Shown here: in pieces, positions 34,380-47,772 of the stretch | Layout of the letters: every line of letters starts with the position of its first letter | How positions within the stretch are numbered: the stretch's first letter is position 1 | Assembly: GCA_028386065.3 (NCBI GenBank) | Contig: JAKUCV010005555.1 | Span: 28,234-92,233, forward strand | Direction of reading: 5' to 3' | DNA length: 64,000 nt | Source: Turnera subulata | Taxonomy: Eukaryota; Streptophyta; Magnoliopsida; Malpighiales; Passifloraceae | Position numbers and translations under genes: made by a program | Notes under the pieces: model-generated | Told to the model about the DNA's origin: nothing | Seen by the model: the letters and a program-made list of their open reading frames with translations, nothing else | Database searches by the model: none

Positions 34380-35081
34380 CAAAGTTATCGGTTCTCTCTG
34401 AAATTAGGGTTTTATGCTTACCGCCTATTGGCGAAGGAATGGGATAGCTGCCAACTTAGCCAGTTCAAACAATAGATTAATGAAATTTGTGGCCTTTGAG
34501 CACCAACAACATGCAGAGGCGGCCAAATCCTTCAGAGATGCGGTTGGTGGTAATACTTCCTCTAGCTAGATAGGTAATTGATATTGAGATTGAAGCATTG
34601 GAGAGTGATGCTACCACAATGATGGTTGTGAGTGATTTGTTGTATACTTATCAAAACGATATCACAAGAGATCTATAAGTAGTTGGAGAACATTGTGGTT
34701 GTAAAACTGTGGGGGTGGATAGTAAGATATAAGATGTTATGAATTGTCTTCCTTGCTTAAGAAGGTTGCTTGGAAATTTCCGTGTGACTGACTTGGATTA
34801 TAACTACTTTTTTAGTAAAGTTGTCTGAAGGGTATGATAATTTGCGAGCTCTCACAAAAGGGCGATGGGTGATAATAGATCATTATATGACTGTTGAACC
34901 ATGGCAACCAAATTTTGATCTCACCACGCATAAAAACATTTCAGTGGTGGCTTGGGTTTGTCACCACGAAATCTTACCAGCAATATGTAATTGAATTGAT
35001 AGGCTGTTGCGCTTGGACTATTCTACATAGGGAATTGGACGGGGTAAGTTTGCGAAACCAACTATAGAGTTGGACTTGTCA
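34380..35081 (+). pseudogene. L1 LINE ORF1 remnant (DUF4283 region), first part
   Basis: With frameshifts and stops the plus strand reads as the DUF4283 nucleic-acid-binding domain of plant L1 ORF1. From about 34730 there is LLRRLLGNF, then near 34790 DLDYNYFF, near 34860 GRWVIIDHYMTVEPWQPNF, near 34930 VVAWV and near 35050 KFAKPTIELDLS. The protein is cut at 35081 by a composite insertion and resumes at 49012. The left end is approximate. Confidence 0.78.
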
Positions 35082-35954
35082 TGTAACCCCTTGTCCCGAA
35101 AATACCATTTACAGGTATTATTATCAAAATATCCTTCCCGTGACTCGGGTTACTAGGTCTCAGTGCAAGATAATGTGTAATCGACATTGTACTTAACCAG
35201 ATATATAGTCATAACATAAACATGAAATCAAATTTCCAATCACTTGCCCAAAACCGGCAACCATTCTAACAGATCATGTACAACAATTTAACCATGTCAA
35301 AACACATATAGGAATAGCATCACAATGCAGAGGAAATTTTAATAACAAGATAAACATATACATGAGGCATGAAACGTATGGAAATGGATTTCAGGTAGAG
35401 ACATCACGATTTGTTGCATCCTTGATTCCCGATCGCCTGATCAATTGGAATGGAGGAGTCCCGAAATCTGCAAATCATAAAAAATCTGGAGGACGATTTG
35501 GGGTGAGTTGTCACTCAAAAAGTAACCTAGAATGCAGTATACGAGCCAACAATAATTGGTTTGCATAATATAGAGGGAGCAACTAGCTAGCAAGGTACCA
35601 GGAGTAACCGGTGTGGGTTTCAAGTATGGATAAACATCCTAGTTTCTAGTTTCATCTATGGATGCATGCAATAGGATCATGCATATGTTGTAATATTGTA
35701 TCATAGTACATTTAAATGATATATGTGTGTCTATAATATTATATGTACAGGATACACTTTGATTGTGGGACCGAGCATACATCGAACTGGATTTAGCACC
35801 TACATAGGTGAGTTTCATAGGGCTTAGTAGGCATGTTTGGGCATTAGGTTTTGCCCAGTGTATGTGCATGTTGTGCTTGCTTGTGTGCGAAGTTGAGTGC
35901 TGTGAATCGTATCCTTAAATACCCTTAATAAATGAGAATGTTAATATGTGAACC

Positions 35955-36210
35955 TAACTGAAATGTCTGTGAACATTGATTGAACTGCTGAAGATGAATT
36001 GTTATGATATCTTGGTTATATCTATGACTTAAGAGCAGAGACTCAGAAAATTAAATACTGGCATCGATAACATGCCTTACTCTAACTGAAATGTTTGTGA
36101 ACATTAATTGAACTGCTGAAGATGAATTGTTGTGATATCTTGGTTATATCTATGGCTTAAGAGCAAAGACTCAGAAAATTAAATATTGGCATCGATAACA
36201 TGCCTTACTC
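35955..36210. repeat. 128-bp tandem duplication
   Basis: 35955-36082 and 36083-36210 are near-identical direct copies, each opening TAACTGAAATGT and closing with ACATGCCTTACTC, with about six differences. Confidence 0.92.
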
Positions 36211-36530
36211 TAATTATACGACTGGAGACGTGGAAATACTTTGTGCTATGTGCGATGGTTGTAATGAGAATCCTTAATAAATGAACTCTGGGCCGATGGC
36301 CGAAAATATGTCTTGATTCTAATATTTGAAAGAGTTGCTGAGAATGTGCTAATCTAGAATATAAAGTTAAGTTATTGGATTGAGATACATGATATCAAGT
36401 TAGGTTACCCACTATGTTGTTGTGATGACTGTGAAATCAATTGTGATTTATTGGTAAGGTATGTTGGCCGGATGGCAGGAAAATCTGTGGATATTTGTTA
36501 GCAGGTTGCCGCTGAGATATACTGGATTGT

Positions 36531-38256
36531 TGTGAACATCCCAAATTTGATCCACTGATATTTTATTAAATTATGAATATGTCATTGTCTATGGATTGAT
36601 GAGATGATTCGATCTTTAGGTGAAATGTGTTTGTAATTCAATAGAGTATTTATTTTACTAATTCGGAATTTTTGGTACATTCAACTTGGAACTATTGAGA
36701 TGATTTAATTCTGAGTTTGGTGTATTTAAAGGTTTGAAATTAATAAAATATGGGTATTTAATTGTTTTAGGCCTTTTAATTATTTTTGGACCCAATTGAG
36801 ATGATTTTAGGTATTTAAATAATTAAGAGCCTGGACCAATTAAGTATGGATCCTCCAGCAATGTTGGCCCATCAAAAACACTGAATTCAGAGGCCCTTTA
36901 GTCTGAATTTTTGGACGAAATTCAGATTAAATTATTTCTATATTTGTTTTTGGTGTTTATGGTATATAAAGTGGAGTGAGGAGGAGGAAAACTTAATTCG
37001 GAAAAGGAGAGTGGGTAGGCTACAAGTTAGGATGATCTCTGGAGCTTAAAACAGGCAAAATACCAGTTAGGAAGGGCGTGGGAATCAAGCAGGACCATAG
37101 TAATGAAGAACAAAACAGGAAAGGAAAGAACGGGAAAGGAAACAGGTGCCGGTGGACATGGCGACATCGCGAGATGACCGCCGGTGCTTGGCGGGCATCG
37201 CTCCCAGTTTTGGCAGTTTTCCGATCTTTTCCTTTTTGCTTGATCTAGGGTATCTACCGTTGGATCTAGCGTTTCAATCCTGACCCTTAGATTAAGACCA
37301 CGTCTAGACCCCCAGAGCACTATAAATAGGACCCCCATTCACCCTCAAAACTCACCAATTCTCTCCCTTCTCCCTCTATACACATATAAGCTTAGGTGCT
37401 TGGGAAATTTCTCTATTTCCAAGCTTAGGAACCCTTTCAAGGGTCAAAATTCTGGAGGAATTTTGTGGAGAGGAGTAGCAAGGAGTCAGTAGCAGCAGGA
37501 GGTCAAGAAAAGAGGAAGAAGGAGGAGGATTCAATTAAATCGTTGGAGAAGAAGTGCTAAACCCGAGAGGAAGGTTCCAGTAGAGGCAGTCTCAGTATTT
37601 GGTGATATCTGGAGCTGTAGATGTCAGTTTACTACGATCTTAGTGTCCTTGGAAAGCTGAGAAGTAGCTCTACAACTTTCCTGTTTAGGTAAGACACCAG
37701 TTCGGCCTCCTTCTACCCCGAATTCCCTATTGAAGTTCTGTCCATATTCTATTGTGGAAGTGGTAAGTACATAGGAGCAAGAGGAGGGCTTCAATAGGTA
37801 AATCATTCTGATCTTACTGGTTGATTGCTGTTGTGACGTGATGATGCTATTGATGTGATTGTTTATGTGATGCATGTAAGAACTACGTGAGCTTTGAACC
37901 CATTACTAGATGGTGGAAACACTAGCTCAATTTCATTTCATTTTCCTGTTTTGATCTTCAATTTCAGTTTTATTTTTGTTATTGTTTGTTTGTGCATATG
38001 GCATATGTTAAATCTTTAATTGCACATGATCTCATCCCAATATAGATGGGTGCCTAACACTTTCCCTTCTGTGACAAACCCCCGGATCCATGTCTTTGGT
38101 TCGCTATCGATTGCCTTATGGAGTCATCGGTTGCCTAAGGTTTATCCTTGGATTTTTTTATTCAATAAAATTCAAGTGGCGACTCCCAGAGACATGGAAG
38201 ACGGTTAAGAAGAAGGTGTTGAATACGCCCAATGAATTTTGGGTTGGGTATTCACA
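36531..38256 (+). mobile_element. Solo LTR, family R, copy 3
   Basis: It starts TGTGAACATCCCAAATTTG and ends GGGTTGGGTATTCACA, with perfect ATTGT copies at 36526-36530 and 38257-38261. At 1726 bp it is the best-preserved copy. A TATA box (CACTATAAATAGGA, near 37320) is followed by a leader, and GATGACCGCC/GGCGGGC motifs lie about 145 bp upstream of it. The region with GATGGGTGCCTAACACTTTCCC near 38045 is shared with copies 1, 2 and 4. Confidence 0.92.
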
Positions 38257-38339
38257 ATTGTCTATGATGTTATACACTGTGATATGTGTTGTTGATGTGT
38301 TTGGTAGTGATGTATAACTAATGAATTAAAAATAAGTAC

Positions 38340-38640
38340 TATTGTGTGAAGTTGACCGACCCAGGGGCGATGGGTATGCCTTGGGTTTGTCTTAGAACAT
38401 GGCTCAAAAAATGGTAGGACCAGGTGGCGATGGGTATCCTCGGGATAGAACCTTAGTGTGAGGATACCTACTCATGGAGTTAGTTGTAAGGATCGAGTGG
38501 CGATGGGGTCCCCCCAATGAGGATTAGTTGTGAGGATACTCACTCACGGATTTGTTGTAAGGACTGGGAGGCGATGGGTACCCTCAAGGGTTGATTTATA
38601 GTGAGGATACCAGCTCACGGGTAATATGATTGTACCATAC
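38340..38640. repeat. Diverged tandem repeats with GGCGATGGG core
   Basis: Four units of roughly 60-85 bp share the core GGCGATGGG(T/G) followed by a C-rich run, and end in GTGAGGATACC-type sequence. They lie in the LTR-derived left part of the composite and have no coding support. Confidence 0.75.
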
Positions 38641-39599
38641 ATACATTTATTTCAGGACGTATATCCTCTTCTAGTATTTTAGTAAGGATTTAGAGGAATC
38701 CTTAGGATTGATCAGTCGGTTATCGGGTCTAGTTCAACAAACACAATAAATGGCCTATTAAAATTGGAAATGAACATAGACATAGGACGAGGAAACATAT
38801 TGAAACTGGATCTAGTTGTTGTTGTTGTTGACATGCTTGCATATTCTTGTGTTTGTGCATCTTTATCTGTTGATTGTGATGTCAAAAAAATATCGTTGGG
38901 GATAAGTGTTGAAATATAAGCTTTGTGTCTAGTTAATTTTGTAATGAGTTTTTACCCTACTATTTTATGTCGATGAGTATACGAGGAACATGTGAAAAAC
39001 TATTCAGAAGAGAAAAATAATGGATTATGAATAATAGGATGATACTAGTATAATCTATGATGAGTTCTTATGTTATTGTAATATGGATTAGCGTATCTAT
39101 GTGGAATCTGTTTATCGTACTATTATATGTGATTACCATGATAGGTCTTGGAATATGGTTAACAAGAAGATATTGGTATGATCCATGATGAGATCTAGAG
39201 CTATTATGATGTGGAATGTAATTTTAGAGTATTTATGTGGAATCTAATTACCATACTGTTAAATGTGATTATTATATGTGGAGTGTTGTGTACGAAACTA
39301 TTGCCATGATACTCTGAGTTCCATACATGTTAGAGAATTTAGAAAACTCTTGACACTTTGGTATATCTTTCCTTTCAGAACCCTGCTGGCATTCTTATAT
39401 AAAAAAAAGAACCTTGTTGGCATGATCCCAGAAATGAAACATAATGTGACACCCAGGGTCGATGTGGGCGGCAAGTGTACGCCAGTGTCCCGGTAAGCAT
39501 GGAAAAGAACCGACTTCTAGAAAGAGGGACACATGAATGAACCCATACTGGAATAAAGTAGATCCTAAGATTGTGTAGGGATAGGGTTGCACAATTCGA

Positions 39600-39766
39600 G
39601 TGATTTCGTAATTATACAGGTATGAGATTGTATAATTAAGAATAGCTCAAATGAAGTGATTTCGTAATTATAAAGGTATGGGATTGTATAATTAAGAATA
39701 GCTCAAATGAAGTGATTTCGAGGTTGTACAAGTATGGGACTGTACAACTGAGAATGGCTTAAACAG
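39600..39766. repeat. 57-bp tandem repeats, three copies, in LTR 1
   Basis: Copies begin near 39600, 39657 and 39714, each with GTGATTTCG, a GT(A/G)TGGGA(T/C)TGTA core and GAATAGCTCAAATGAA (the last copy diverged). They are absent from LTR 2, so they expanded in this LTR or were lost in the other. Confidence 0.85.
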
Positions 39767-39774
39767 ATTGATGG

Positions 39775-40388
39775 TGATGAGGAGTGAAATAATCCAATTA
39801 AAGCCTAAAAGCCCAATTGAGACAAAATTCAGGACTAAGCCTAGGCCCAATATAAGAGTCCAGGAGCAGATCCAATACAAAAGGCCCAAGACCAGTCCAG
39901 TTAGCTATTTACCCATGTGGAAAATATGATAAGCGTTACATGGAGTTGAAGGGACACCTGGAGTTAATGCTCCACCACCAAAAACTCCTATAAAAAGGGG
40001 GCAAGATTATAGTTTCAACACACTAAATCCTTCCTGGAGAAAACTCTACTCTCCACAATGATTCTCTAGAGAGAATTTCCTTGTGGAATATGATTCTCTA
40101 CTCTTAAAACTCTTTCTCTTTATACTCTCTCAAATTAATAGAGAAAAATCCCCTTTGCTAACTTAGGCATCGGAGGTCCTCCAGGGGTCACAACTCTGGA
40201 CTTCCCTGTGTCCTTCTTATTAGTCCTGCAGGTGCTCCAGGCATAGAGATCAGGCCCTCCAGGCACAGAGATCAAGTCCTCCAGGCATAAAGATCAGGTC
40301 CTCTAGATATCAAGATCAAGCCAAAGAATGCCCAATTATGCCAAGTGGAATTTACATCCATACCCCGGTAAAAAATTAGTTTTTTACA
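39775..40388 (+). repeat. 5' LTR of the LARD-like element
   Basis: The 614 bp run from TGATGAGGAGTG to GTTTTTTACA. A TATA box (CCTATAAAAAGGGGG) lies near 39988. Near the end, a unit of about 24 bp (CTCCAGGCA(T/C)AGAGATCA) repeats three to four times at 40230-40310. Confidence 0.9.
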
Positions 40389-40406
40389 TTGGCGCCGTCT
40401 GTGGGG
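40389..40406 (+). promoter_or_regulatory. Primer-binding site of the LARD-like element
   Basis: TTGGCGCCGTCTGTGGGG abuts the LTR end. TGGCGCC-type sites are common in plant gypsy elements. The tRNA partner is not confirmed here. Confidence 0.8.
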
Positions 40407-41339
40407 AATGGACAAAAAAGCCATGGCCTCTCTACTTGAGCAGTCGAGACCAATAGCAGAGTCCAACCCACCAATTTGTGGAACTCTAGTCACTGGGGAT
40501 ACTCTACCAATCAAAGGTACTCCAGCCGCCGGAGGTACTCAAATCGCCAGAGGTACTCTAACCATTAAGGGCGTAATTTGATCACCGGAGGTACTCTGAC
40601 CACCTAAATCATTCCCAACAGTGGAACCTTGTCCAAAGGTCCAAAAATTCCAGCCAACTCGCACACACTCCCATCAGGAGGTATTGTAGAGGCAGGACAT
40701 AGGGAAGGAACCAAAAAAGAGCCCGTAGATCTCTCATGTGATGAGAAAAAGGCAAGTCAAAATCAGATCTAGCAAGTAATAGCCAAAAAACTTGCAAAAG
40801 AGCATGAAAATAAGGTCAAAATCGGTTGTAACTACCACATCACACTCCACTCATCACTAGAGGAAGGAGAAGGAACTAGATCAAATTAAGATCTACATAA
40901 AGTGCAACTAGATCCAATGCCAATCTGGTTAGATCCAAGGCCAATTTGGTTAGATTCAAGCAAGATCTACACCAATCCGACTAGATCCAAATCAACCCAG
41001 CTAGATCGAGGAGGTTGCAGCAAGACCTGACTAGATCCGAGGCTTGCCTAATGAGAGCCAACTCAGACCAAACAAGGTCCAAGGAGCCATTGTAGCCACA
41101 TCAAACTCTCATTCAAGTAAGGAGATCTGTATGACAAGGCCTCCTGGAGTTAAAAGAATAAAGGTCCCCAAGGTCCTTCTACAAAAGGACAAGGCCAAAA
41201 AAGGTGGAGAAATTTGACGCTTAAGCCCCACAATCCTGTCATACAGGTCCTTTACCCCTCTAAATACTCAAACAAGGGTGTTTATAGAGATCAAAGAAGT
41301 GGGATAAACAAAGTAGGCCCTGAGGTTGAAAGCAAAACC

Positions 41340-41830
41340 AAAGACAAGAGGTACAGATCTTAAAAGGCTCAAGAAGTCCATACCCAAGAGGCTCAAGAGG
41401 TCTAGATCCTAGAGGAGCAAGTGATCCAGATCCATGAGGCTCAAGAGGTCCATATCCTAAAAGATTCAAAAGGTCCAGATCCAAGAGGCTCAAGAGGTCT
41501 AGATCCTAGAGGCTCAATAGGTCCAGATCCTAGAGGCTCAAGAGGTCCAGATCCTAAAAGGCTCAAGAGGTCTAGATCCAAGAGGCTCAAGAGGTCCAGA
41601 TCCTAAAGGCTCAATAGGTCCAGATCCTAAAGGCTCAAGAGGTCAAGAGGTCCAGATCCCTGAGGCTCAAGAGGTACAAATCCCAAAGGCTCGAGAGGTC
41701 CGAATCCTAAAGGCTCAAGAGGTCCAGATCCTAAAAGGCTCAAGAGGTCCAGATCCTAAAAGGCTCAAGAGGTCCAGATCCTAAAGGCACAAGAGGTCCA
41801 GATCCTAAAGGCTATAGAGGTCCAACACCC
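41340..41830 (+). repeat. 24-bp tandem array, about 20 units
   Basis: Units like AGGCTCAAGAGGTCCAGATC plus CTAA repeat with one- to three-base changes. The 24-bp period keeps a frame partly open, giving the 8-residue motif RGSRGPDP over 41421-41606. No such protein is known to me, so I treat it as a repeat. Confidence 0.92.
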
Positions 41831-44759
41831 ATTCGGAAGAAATCGAAGTTTATCTAAAGAACACTCGATAGCAATAAATCACGACCTATCATATGGCACG
41901 CCATATCCCATTGAAGGATGCAACTTAATAATCATGCTTAAATAATTAGAGCACTTGATTGTTATCCACGAGGGTAGAAGTTCAGGTCCTCCCCTCTATG
42001 CCATAAAATAGAGTTTCTCAGAAGGGAAAGTGAGTCAGGTCCATATCAACGGAAACAAAAAAGAAACTTGTGGAAAAGACCCTATATTGCATACGACTTT
42101 GCAAGTACCAAAAAGCATTAGGCCGTGAAGAGCCATAAACCGCAAAAATTGTCATGTAAATGCCAAAGCAAAAAACAATAGGTCTTACTCAAGTAAATCT
42201 AAAGCTCACCCAAGAGAGGGACCTCTGATGAACTTGCTCAAGATAAGAAGACGCAATCAGCACCATACAAGCTCCTACAAAGAAGCCCTAGAGGCCATGA
42301 AAGGCTTTGCAGCCCCTGCAGGCTGCAAAATTACAACAAAGGCACATGCCCAATACATCGATTGCGAAAGTGTGCCAAGAAGCCCATGTAGGTCCTATGC
42401 GCATCAGGTGTTGACCAGCAAAATTTCAGAAAAGCCTAAGGTCGAAAGAGGTCTCTCACAAAGAAAGAGGCTACTTAAATCCCCAATAAGGCTAGAAGCT
42501 ATTCCAAACTTCCACAGAAGCATCAGTTGCCTAAGAGTTCTCTTATGAAATTCTTAAAGATTTCAAAGTCGGCCAATTGTCCAACAAAAAGCCAAAACCA
42601 AGCAAACAATTTTGCAAGATTACAATGGAAGTCAATAGAAGTCCCTGATGTTTGAGGACGAGAAAGAACTGCAGGTCCCCAAATGTCCACGTGATGAGGA
42701 GGAACTGCAGGTCCTAAAATAGATGAGGTGCAGAGAAACCTCAAGGAGCTCAAATTAAAGAAGTTCCAAAATGATTGGGGAACCGGATTCACCAAATATC
42801 CAATAGAGAGCCAAATGTTCCGAAATTGAAAGTCAGCATGAACTGACGAGGAGTGGAGAGACATTCAAATTGGGCAATCCAAACCATGTCCAGAGGAACC
42901 ACAATGGATTATGTGCTAAAGCAAGGCTTGAAGAGCATTTAAGCAAAATGATAAGCTCCAAGAAGCTATCATGCACCTGAAAGAGGTACTTAATTCTATA
43001 AGATACCAAGCAAGAGCCACAGGCTTCCAAGTCCACTAATGAAGGTCGAAGGCACCTAAATTGTAAGAGCTCCTAGTAAAGAACAGAAGGTTCGGGAGTT
43101 ACAAGCATGGTTCCCAGAGGTTAAGAAGCACCTACTGCTGAACAAGCTGTGGAGGTACTCATATCCATGAGGAACAAAATAATGGCCACGAGCCATAAAT
43201 CATGTAGGACCAAGTGGAGGCCCTAGTATCCAAACTGCACCAAGATACAGGGAGCAGTTGTGCAACATAAGGAGTTGGAGTTGGATACTACAAAGTCATC
43301 ATAACGACTATTCTTTAAGGTACTCTAAAAGTAGAAACTCCTCAAGAAACATCTCAAAAAACGAGTTAGCCTATCCACAAGATCGGAGGACCCGAAAAGA
43401 AAGATAGGTTCAAACCTTCCCCCCTTGAGAATAGGTCCAAACACTCCATGCTCAAGAAGTCTTGGGGGCTAGGACCAAGACATCCCATTATAATAAAAAC
43501 AAAGGTTGGTCGAAAGTTGCAGGAGCTCGCTTCAAGCAATGTAGAGCCCAAAGTAACTCAAGTTACATATGCAAAATGACCACCAGCAATCAAATGCTTA
43601 AGCATGAAATGTCTGATCAGTCAGTAAGACAGGTGCCTGACATAACTGTCATGACTAGAGAAGAAAAAGCATCATATGTATTGCAAGGCCCAGAATTCAG
43701 CTCAATGCTTATTGCAGATGCATGAAGAAGTGAATCAAACCTGTGGGAGGTTTTCACAAAAAAAAAACCCTCAAGGCCTACTCATTGAGCGATTCACTAA
43801 GGTCCTCTTTAAAAGAATTCCCATCATCGGAAGCTAGATAAAGATTGGAGATCTCTTGCAGCAAGATCTGCAAAAGCCACTTGATGGCAGGACCTCCGTT
43901 GAGTAGCAAATAATCAAGACTTACTCATTGCAGAGACAAAAAGGTCACTAAAACGAAGACCTTCTTCGCAGTACTAGCAAAGTCTATAAGTAAAGCCACG
44001 AAGAGGTATACAAAGTCCACTCCACGAGAAAGGCAAATCAAATGCCACAAAAAGACTCACAAGATGAGCAGAAGAGCTAAGTGCTATCTTTGACAAGGAG
44101 TAATCGTCCAAGATGACGATTAAAGAGCAGGTCCTAGCTGGCTTACTCACATAAAGAATGCCTACCTTGGATAGTTGAAAAAGATGAACAGGTATTGCAG
44201 TTGGATGGTTCATATACCAAATAAGATTACAAGCATCATAGCCATGAAGCTGTGAAGAGACGTGCCTGAATCCTCAATGAAGTTGGCATGAGTAACCTCA
44301 AGCAATCAAGCCAAAAATAAGGCCCTGCCCTTACCAAAATGGGGATGTCCGATTTACGACTGGCAGAGGTCATGAGCAAAATTATCGAGCCTCTATTTAT
44401 TAAAAGAGGACATGGCTCCCCCTACTCATAAAAAGTCCTTGAGATCCAGAGTATTTCAGAAAAAATAGAAGTCTACAACAAAAGGTAATAATAAGGTGCT
44501 ACAATAAAAAAAATGGACCTCGATTCATCCAAAAACCTGGTCTTTTTTAGGGTAGAGGCAGCAAGCCCAACACAGGAGCTAAAGTTGGGAAGGACCATAT
44601 CAGGCTGAAGAGAAAAAGTACAAAGGTTCTTATTTCAAAATCCACAACCCAGGTGCTTACTCTCAAATCAAAGAGGTTCTTCCCATAATAAGCCGAGACA
44701 ATCCAACATGGCTTTGAAAAGGAGCTATGAGTAGCCACGAAGATCTCTAAAATGCAGAT

Positions 44760-45140
44760 TTATTAAACAAAAGAGCCCTAAGGACCTCTCAAAGAAGGAT
44801 CCTAGAGGTCACTAGAATGAAGAACCTTATGGTCCTCTCAAATACAAGTTTCTTGGAACCTTCCCAAAAAAGAGACATCAGAAGCAATGCTTCCATAATA
44901 AGTCTCATGGAGACCTCTCCAAAAAGGAACCTCTATAATGAGGACCTTCCTTGAAAACTCCCAAATAATGGATACCTCATCTCAAATGAAAGTTCTTTAG
45001 GACCTTCCCAAACAAGAGACCTCAGAAGCAATGCTTCCATAATGAGTCCATGAGGACCTTCCTTGAGAATTCCCAAGTAAGGAATTCCAGGACTAATATT
45101 TCATAATGAGTCAGTGAAGACCACTCCAAAGAAGGACCTC
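44760..45140 (+). repeat. Diverged repeats in the LARD interior
   Basis: Stretches such as CAGAAGCAATGCTTCCATAA recur (near 44880 and 45015), along with repeated AGGACCTTCC-type motifs. Non-coding. Confidence 0.6.
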
Positions 45141-46079
45141 TACAACGAGGACATATAATGACATTGCATGAAAATCAATGGAAGAGAAGGTCTATGCGGT
45201 GTTTTCCACAAGAAGAAAATGCTTTCTCGCAAGCAAGAGGGGCTGTCAAAAGGAAGAAGAAGCAGAAAGCAAAACTCAAGAATTGAAGGTTTAATCCACC
45301 AAGCGTGAAACCAGAAGAACCTAAAAGGTCTCTGCGCCCCAAAAAAGTTGAAACCAACACAGGTTCTCTTCTTATATTCCTTTAAATGATTCTTGCTATT
45401 TATTCCTGCAAATAAGGACTTTCCAAAACTTTGCTATTGCTATTGACTAAAGGAGTTCTATAGCTCTATTACCAAACTTTTATCAAAGTCTTCTCTTTGA
45501 GGACCTAATGATAGAAGGCTCAGAAGGTTGAGGTCCTCCAAACTAAGTGCCTCTGAGAGAGGACCTGTAAAGGAAAGACCTCAATGGTAGGTCAAAAGCT
45601 CTATTTGCAAGGTATAAGAGCTGGCAATAGTAACCTGCTAAAGAATGCCATTTAGATATCCAAAGTCGGGCTTAGACCATGCACTCATAAGTTGGAGTCT
45701 CGCATGTACTTCCCAAAGCCGCGGCCTAACCCGCACACTCACTCTCACATGAGCAATACAAAGACGCGACCTAACACGCGCACTACAAAGTTATAGGCTT
45801 GTCTATGCAATGTGTAATAGCAAACACAAATATTCTCCGGTTTAGAATCTCCATCAAGAGCCCTGGAGAAGGAGACCTTCCCAAGAAAAGGTCTCCAAAG
45901 GAGACCCATAAAGACTTTAAAAGTCAGGAGTTCTAAAATCCCCAAAGACCTCGAGTCAGCACAGGCACCAAAAGGGCTCTAGGCTATGCTCCTTAAAGAC
46001 CTCTAAACAGAAGGCCCAAGATCTAAATGAGGCTTCTTTGGAAACATGTCCCCAAGAAACAGTCCCTAGAGACCTCTGA

Positions 46080-46720
46080 AATAAGGATTCTTGACCCTGA
46101 AAATCAAAGGTCCTGAGATCCCAAAAAAAAATTTGAAGAAGAGAGATCCCAAAATCTCTGAAGACTTTGAAAATCAAAGGTCCTAAAATTGAGATCCAAG
46201 AGACCATGAAAATCAAAGGTCCCGAGATCCTCAAAGACCTTAAAAATCAAAGATCTTGAAATCTCTAAAGACCTTGAAAATCAAAGGTCTCAAAGCCCAA
46301 AGGCCACAGTCCTCAAGGACCTGAAAATTTAAGATCCCCGAGCATAGAAATCAAAGGTCTCCTGATCCAAAAAGACCTCAGGTCCCAAAAAAGCTCCTGA
46401 GCCACAGTCCTTAGCGACCTTAAAAATTAAGATCCCTGACCTTAAATCAGAGGTCTCGAGATCCACAAAGACCTTGCATCAGGTCCCGGGAAAAATCTAA
46501 AGGCCTTGAAAATTAAAGGTCTCCAAAGGTGGTGTTCAAACAAACCCTAAAAAGCGGAGATCTCTAAAGTCTTTAAAGACCCGAAAGCGAAGATCCCAAC
46601 TACAAGGGGCCAATCTATACAAAGATCCTTAAAGACCTTGAAAATCATAGGTCACAAAAGTCAGATAGCCTTGGAAAATCAAAAGCCTCAAAAGGCCCAC
46701 GAAACAAGATCCCTTAGGAT
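46080..46720 (+). repeat. Diverged tandem repeats of about 35 bp
   Basis: Units of the form AAAGACCTTGAAAATCAAAG followed by GTCTCGAGATCCC recur more than ten times with many changes. The minus-strand frame at 45956-46234 is a by-product. Confidence 0.8.
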
Positions 46721-46884
46721 GTTGTAAATAGAGGTCCCTGAAGAGACCAGAGGCCCCAAGGTCCCAAACAACAAAACCAAGGACCTTCACTTAGTGGGAA
46801 CATCCCACATTCAAAAAAGACGACTACAGGCCATGCAGCTTATATTGGTCGCAAAGTAAGACGAGGAAAGCCCATATAGCTGTT

Positions 46885-47150
46885 TTCAGTCGCAAAAAAA
46901 AGGACGATCAAAGAGATCGCACAGAAAAAGGACGATCTAAGAGATCACACACAAAAAAAAGGACGATCCAAGAGATTGCACAGAAAAAGGACGATCTAAA
47001 AAGATCGCATAGTAAAAAACGATCTAAAGAAAAGATCGCGTCTTGAAAGACGACTGAGGCATGATCGCCCAAGTAAGTCGCGCATTCAATGAAAGACGAC
47101 TAAAGGCAATATCTAGCCCGAGTAAGTCGCATACTCAGAGAAGAGAAAAA
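46885..47150 (+). repeat. Tandem repeats of about 26-30 bp with GGACGATC core
   Basis: AAAAAGGACGATCTAAGAGATC-like units, in which the GATC ends can pair, repeat five times. They are followed by three longer units with AAAGACGACT and AAGTCGC. Confidence 0.8.
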
Positions 47151-47772
47151 AAAGAGAGAGAGAGAAAGACGACCAAGGCTAACTAGTCCAAAAATAAGGT
47201 TGCATATCAAGAAACATACAAAGAAGGTACCGCATTCTGAGGTCCTCTTTGCATCGTGAAGGAGGCACCCACTTTCAGAGGTCCTCTATATATCAGATCC
47301 GTTCCATATGTCGAAGGTGCCTTCATTTAAAGGACCTCTTCATATCAGAGGTACCAAAAGATACACATCTCAAGTCCAAAAAGAAGACCTTTATGAGACA
47401 ACAACAAAGCAAAAAGTCCCATTATAAGTAATTAATGGGGGATTTATACAAATTTAAGAGAGGCCTCTCGGGTCCAAAAAGTGTAGAAGCTGAAAAGCGC
47501 ACCACAAGAGCTCTAAAAAAGTCCACCTCTGTCTTACAAGAGGATCCTTACACAAAGGGGCTTTAAATTCGAGCCAATACCACATTGGTCTAACAAATGT
47601 GCTTATAGCTGAAAATTCAATAAGCTCACAGCTCAAAATCAATACGTTAGAGCTCATGTTTAAATTAACCTAATAAGGCAAGCTAAGACCTGAAGGCAAC
47701 AAAAAAAGCTCACCTTGGAAGTAATAAACCCTAAGGAAAATTGTTACACAGCATCCCTTAGAGTTGGGGGCT

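Larger units (their letters stand above)
35082..39444. mobile_element. Degenerate LTR-derived sequence, left part of the composite
   Basis: The TGTAACCCC start, the CCCGTGACTCGGG stretch near 35138, repeated GGCGATGGG units at 38350-38640 and the lack of proteins are all as expected for a long gypsy LTR. It includes a 128-bp tandem duplication (35955-36210) and a loose duplication of about 125 bp at 39010-39260. Its right boundary cannot be placed by TSD. Confidence 0.5.

Noticed and set aside
41340..41830. Collagen-like or disordered protein gene
   Set aside because: The 24-bp array explains the open frame; no start context, no splice structure, and the frame breaks outside the array.
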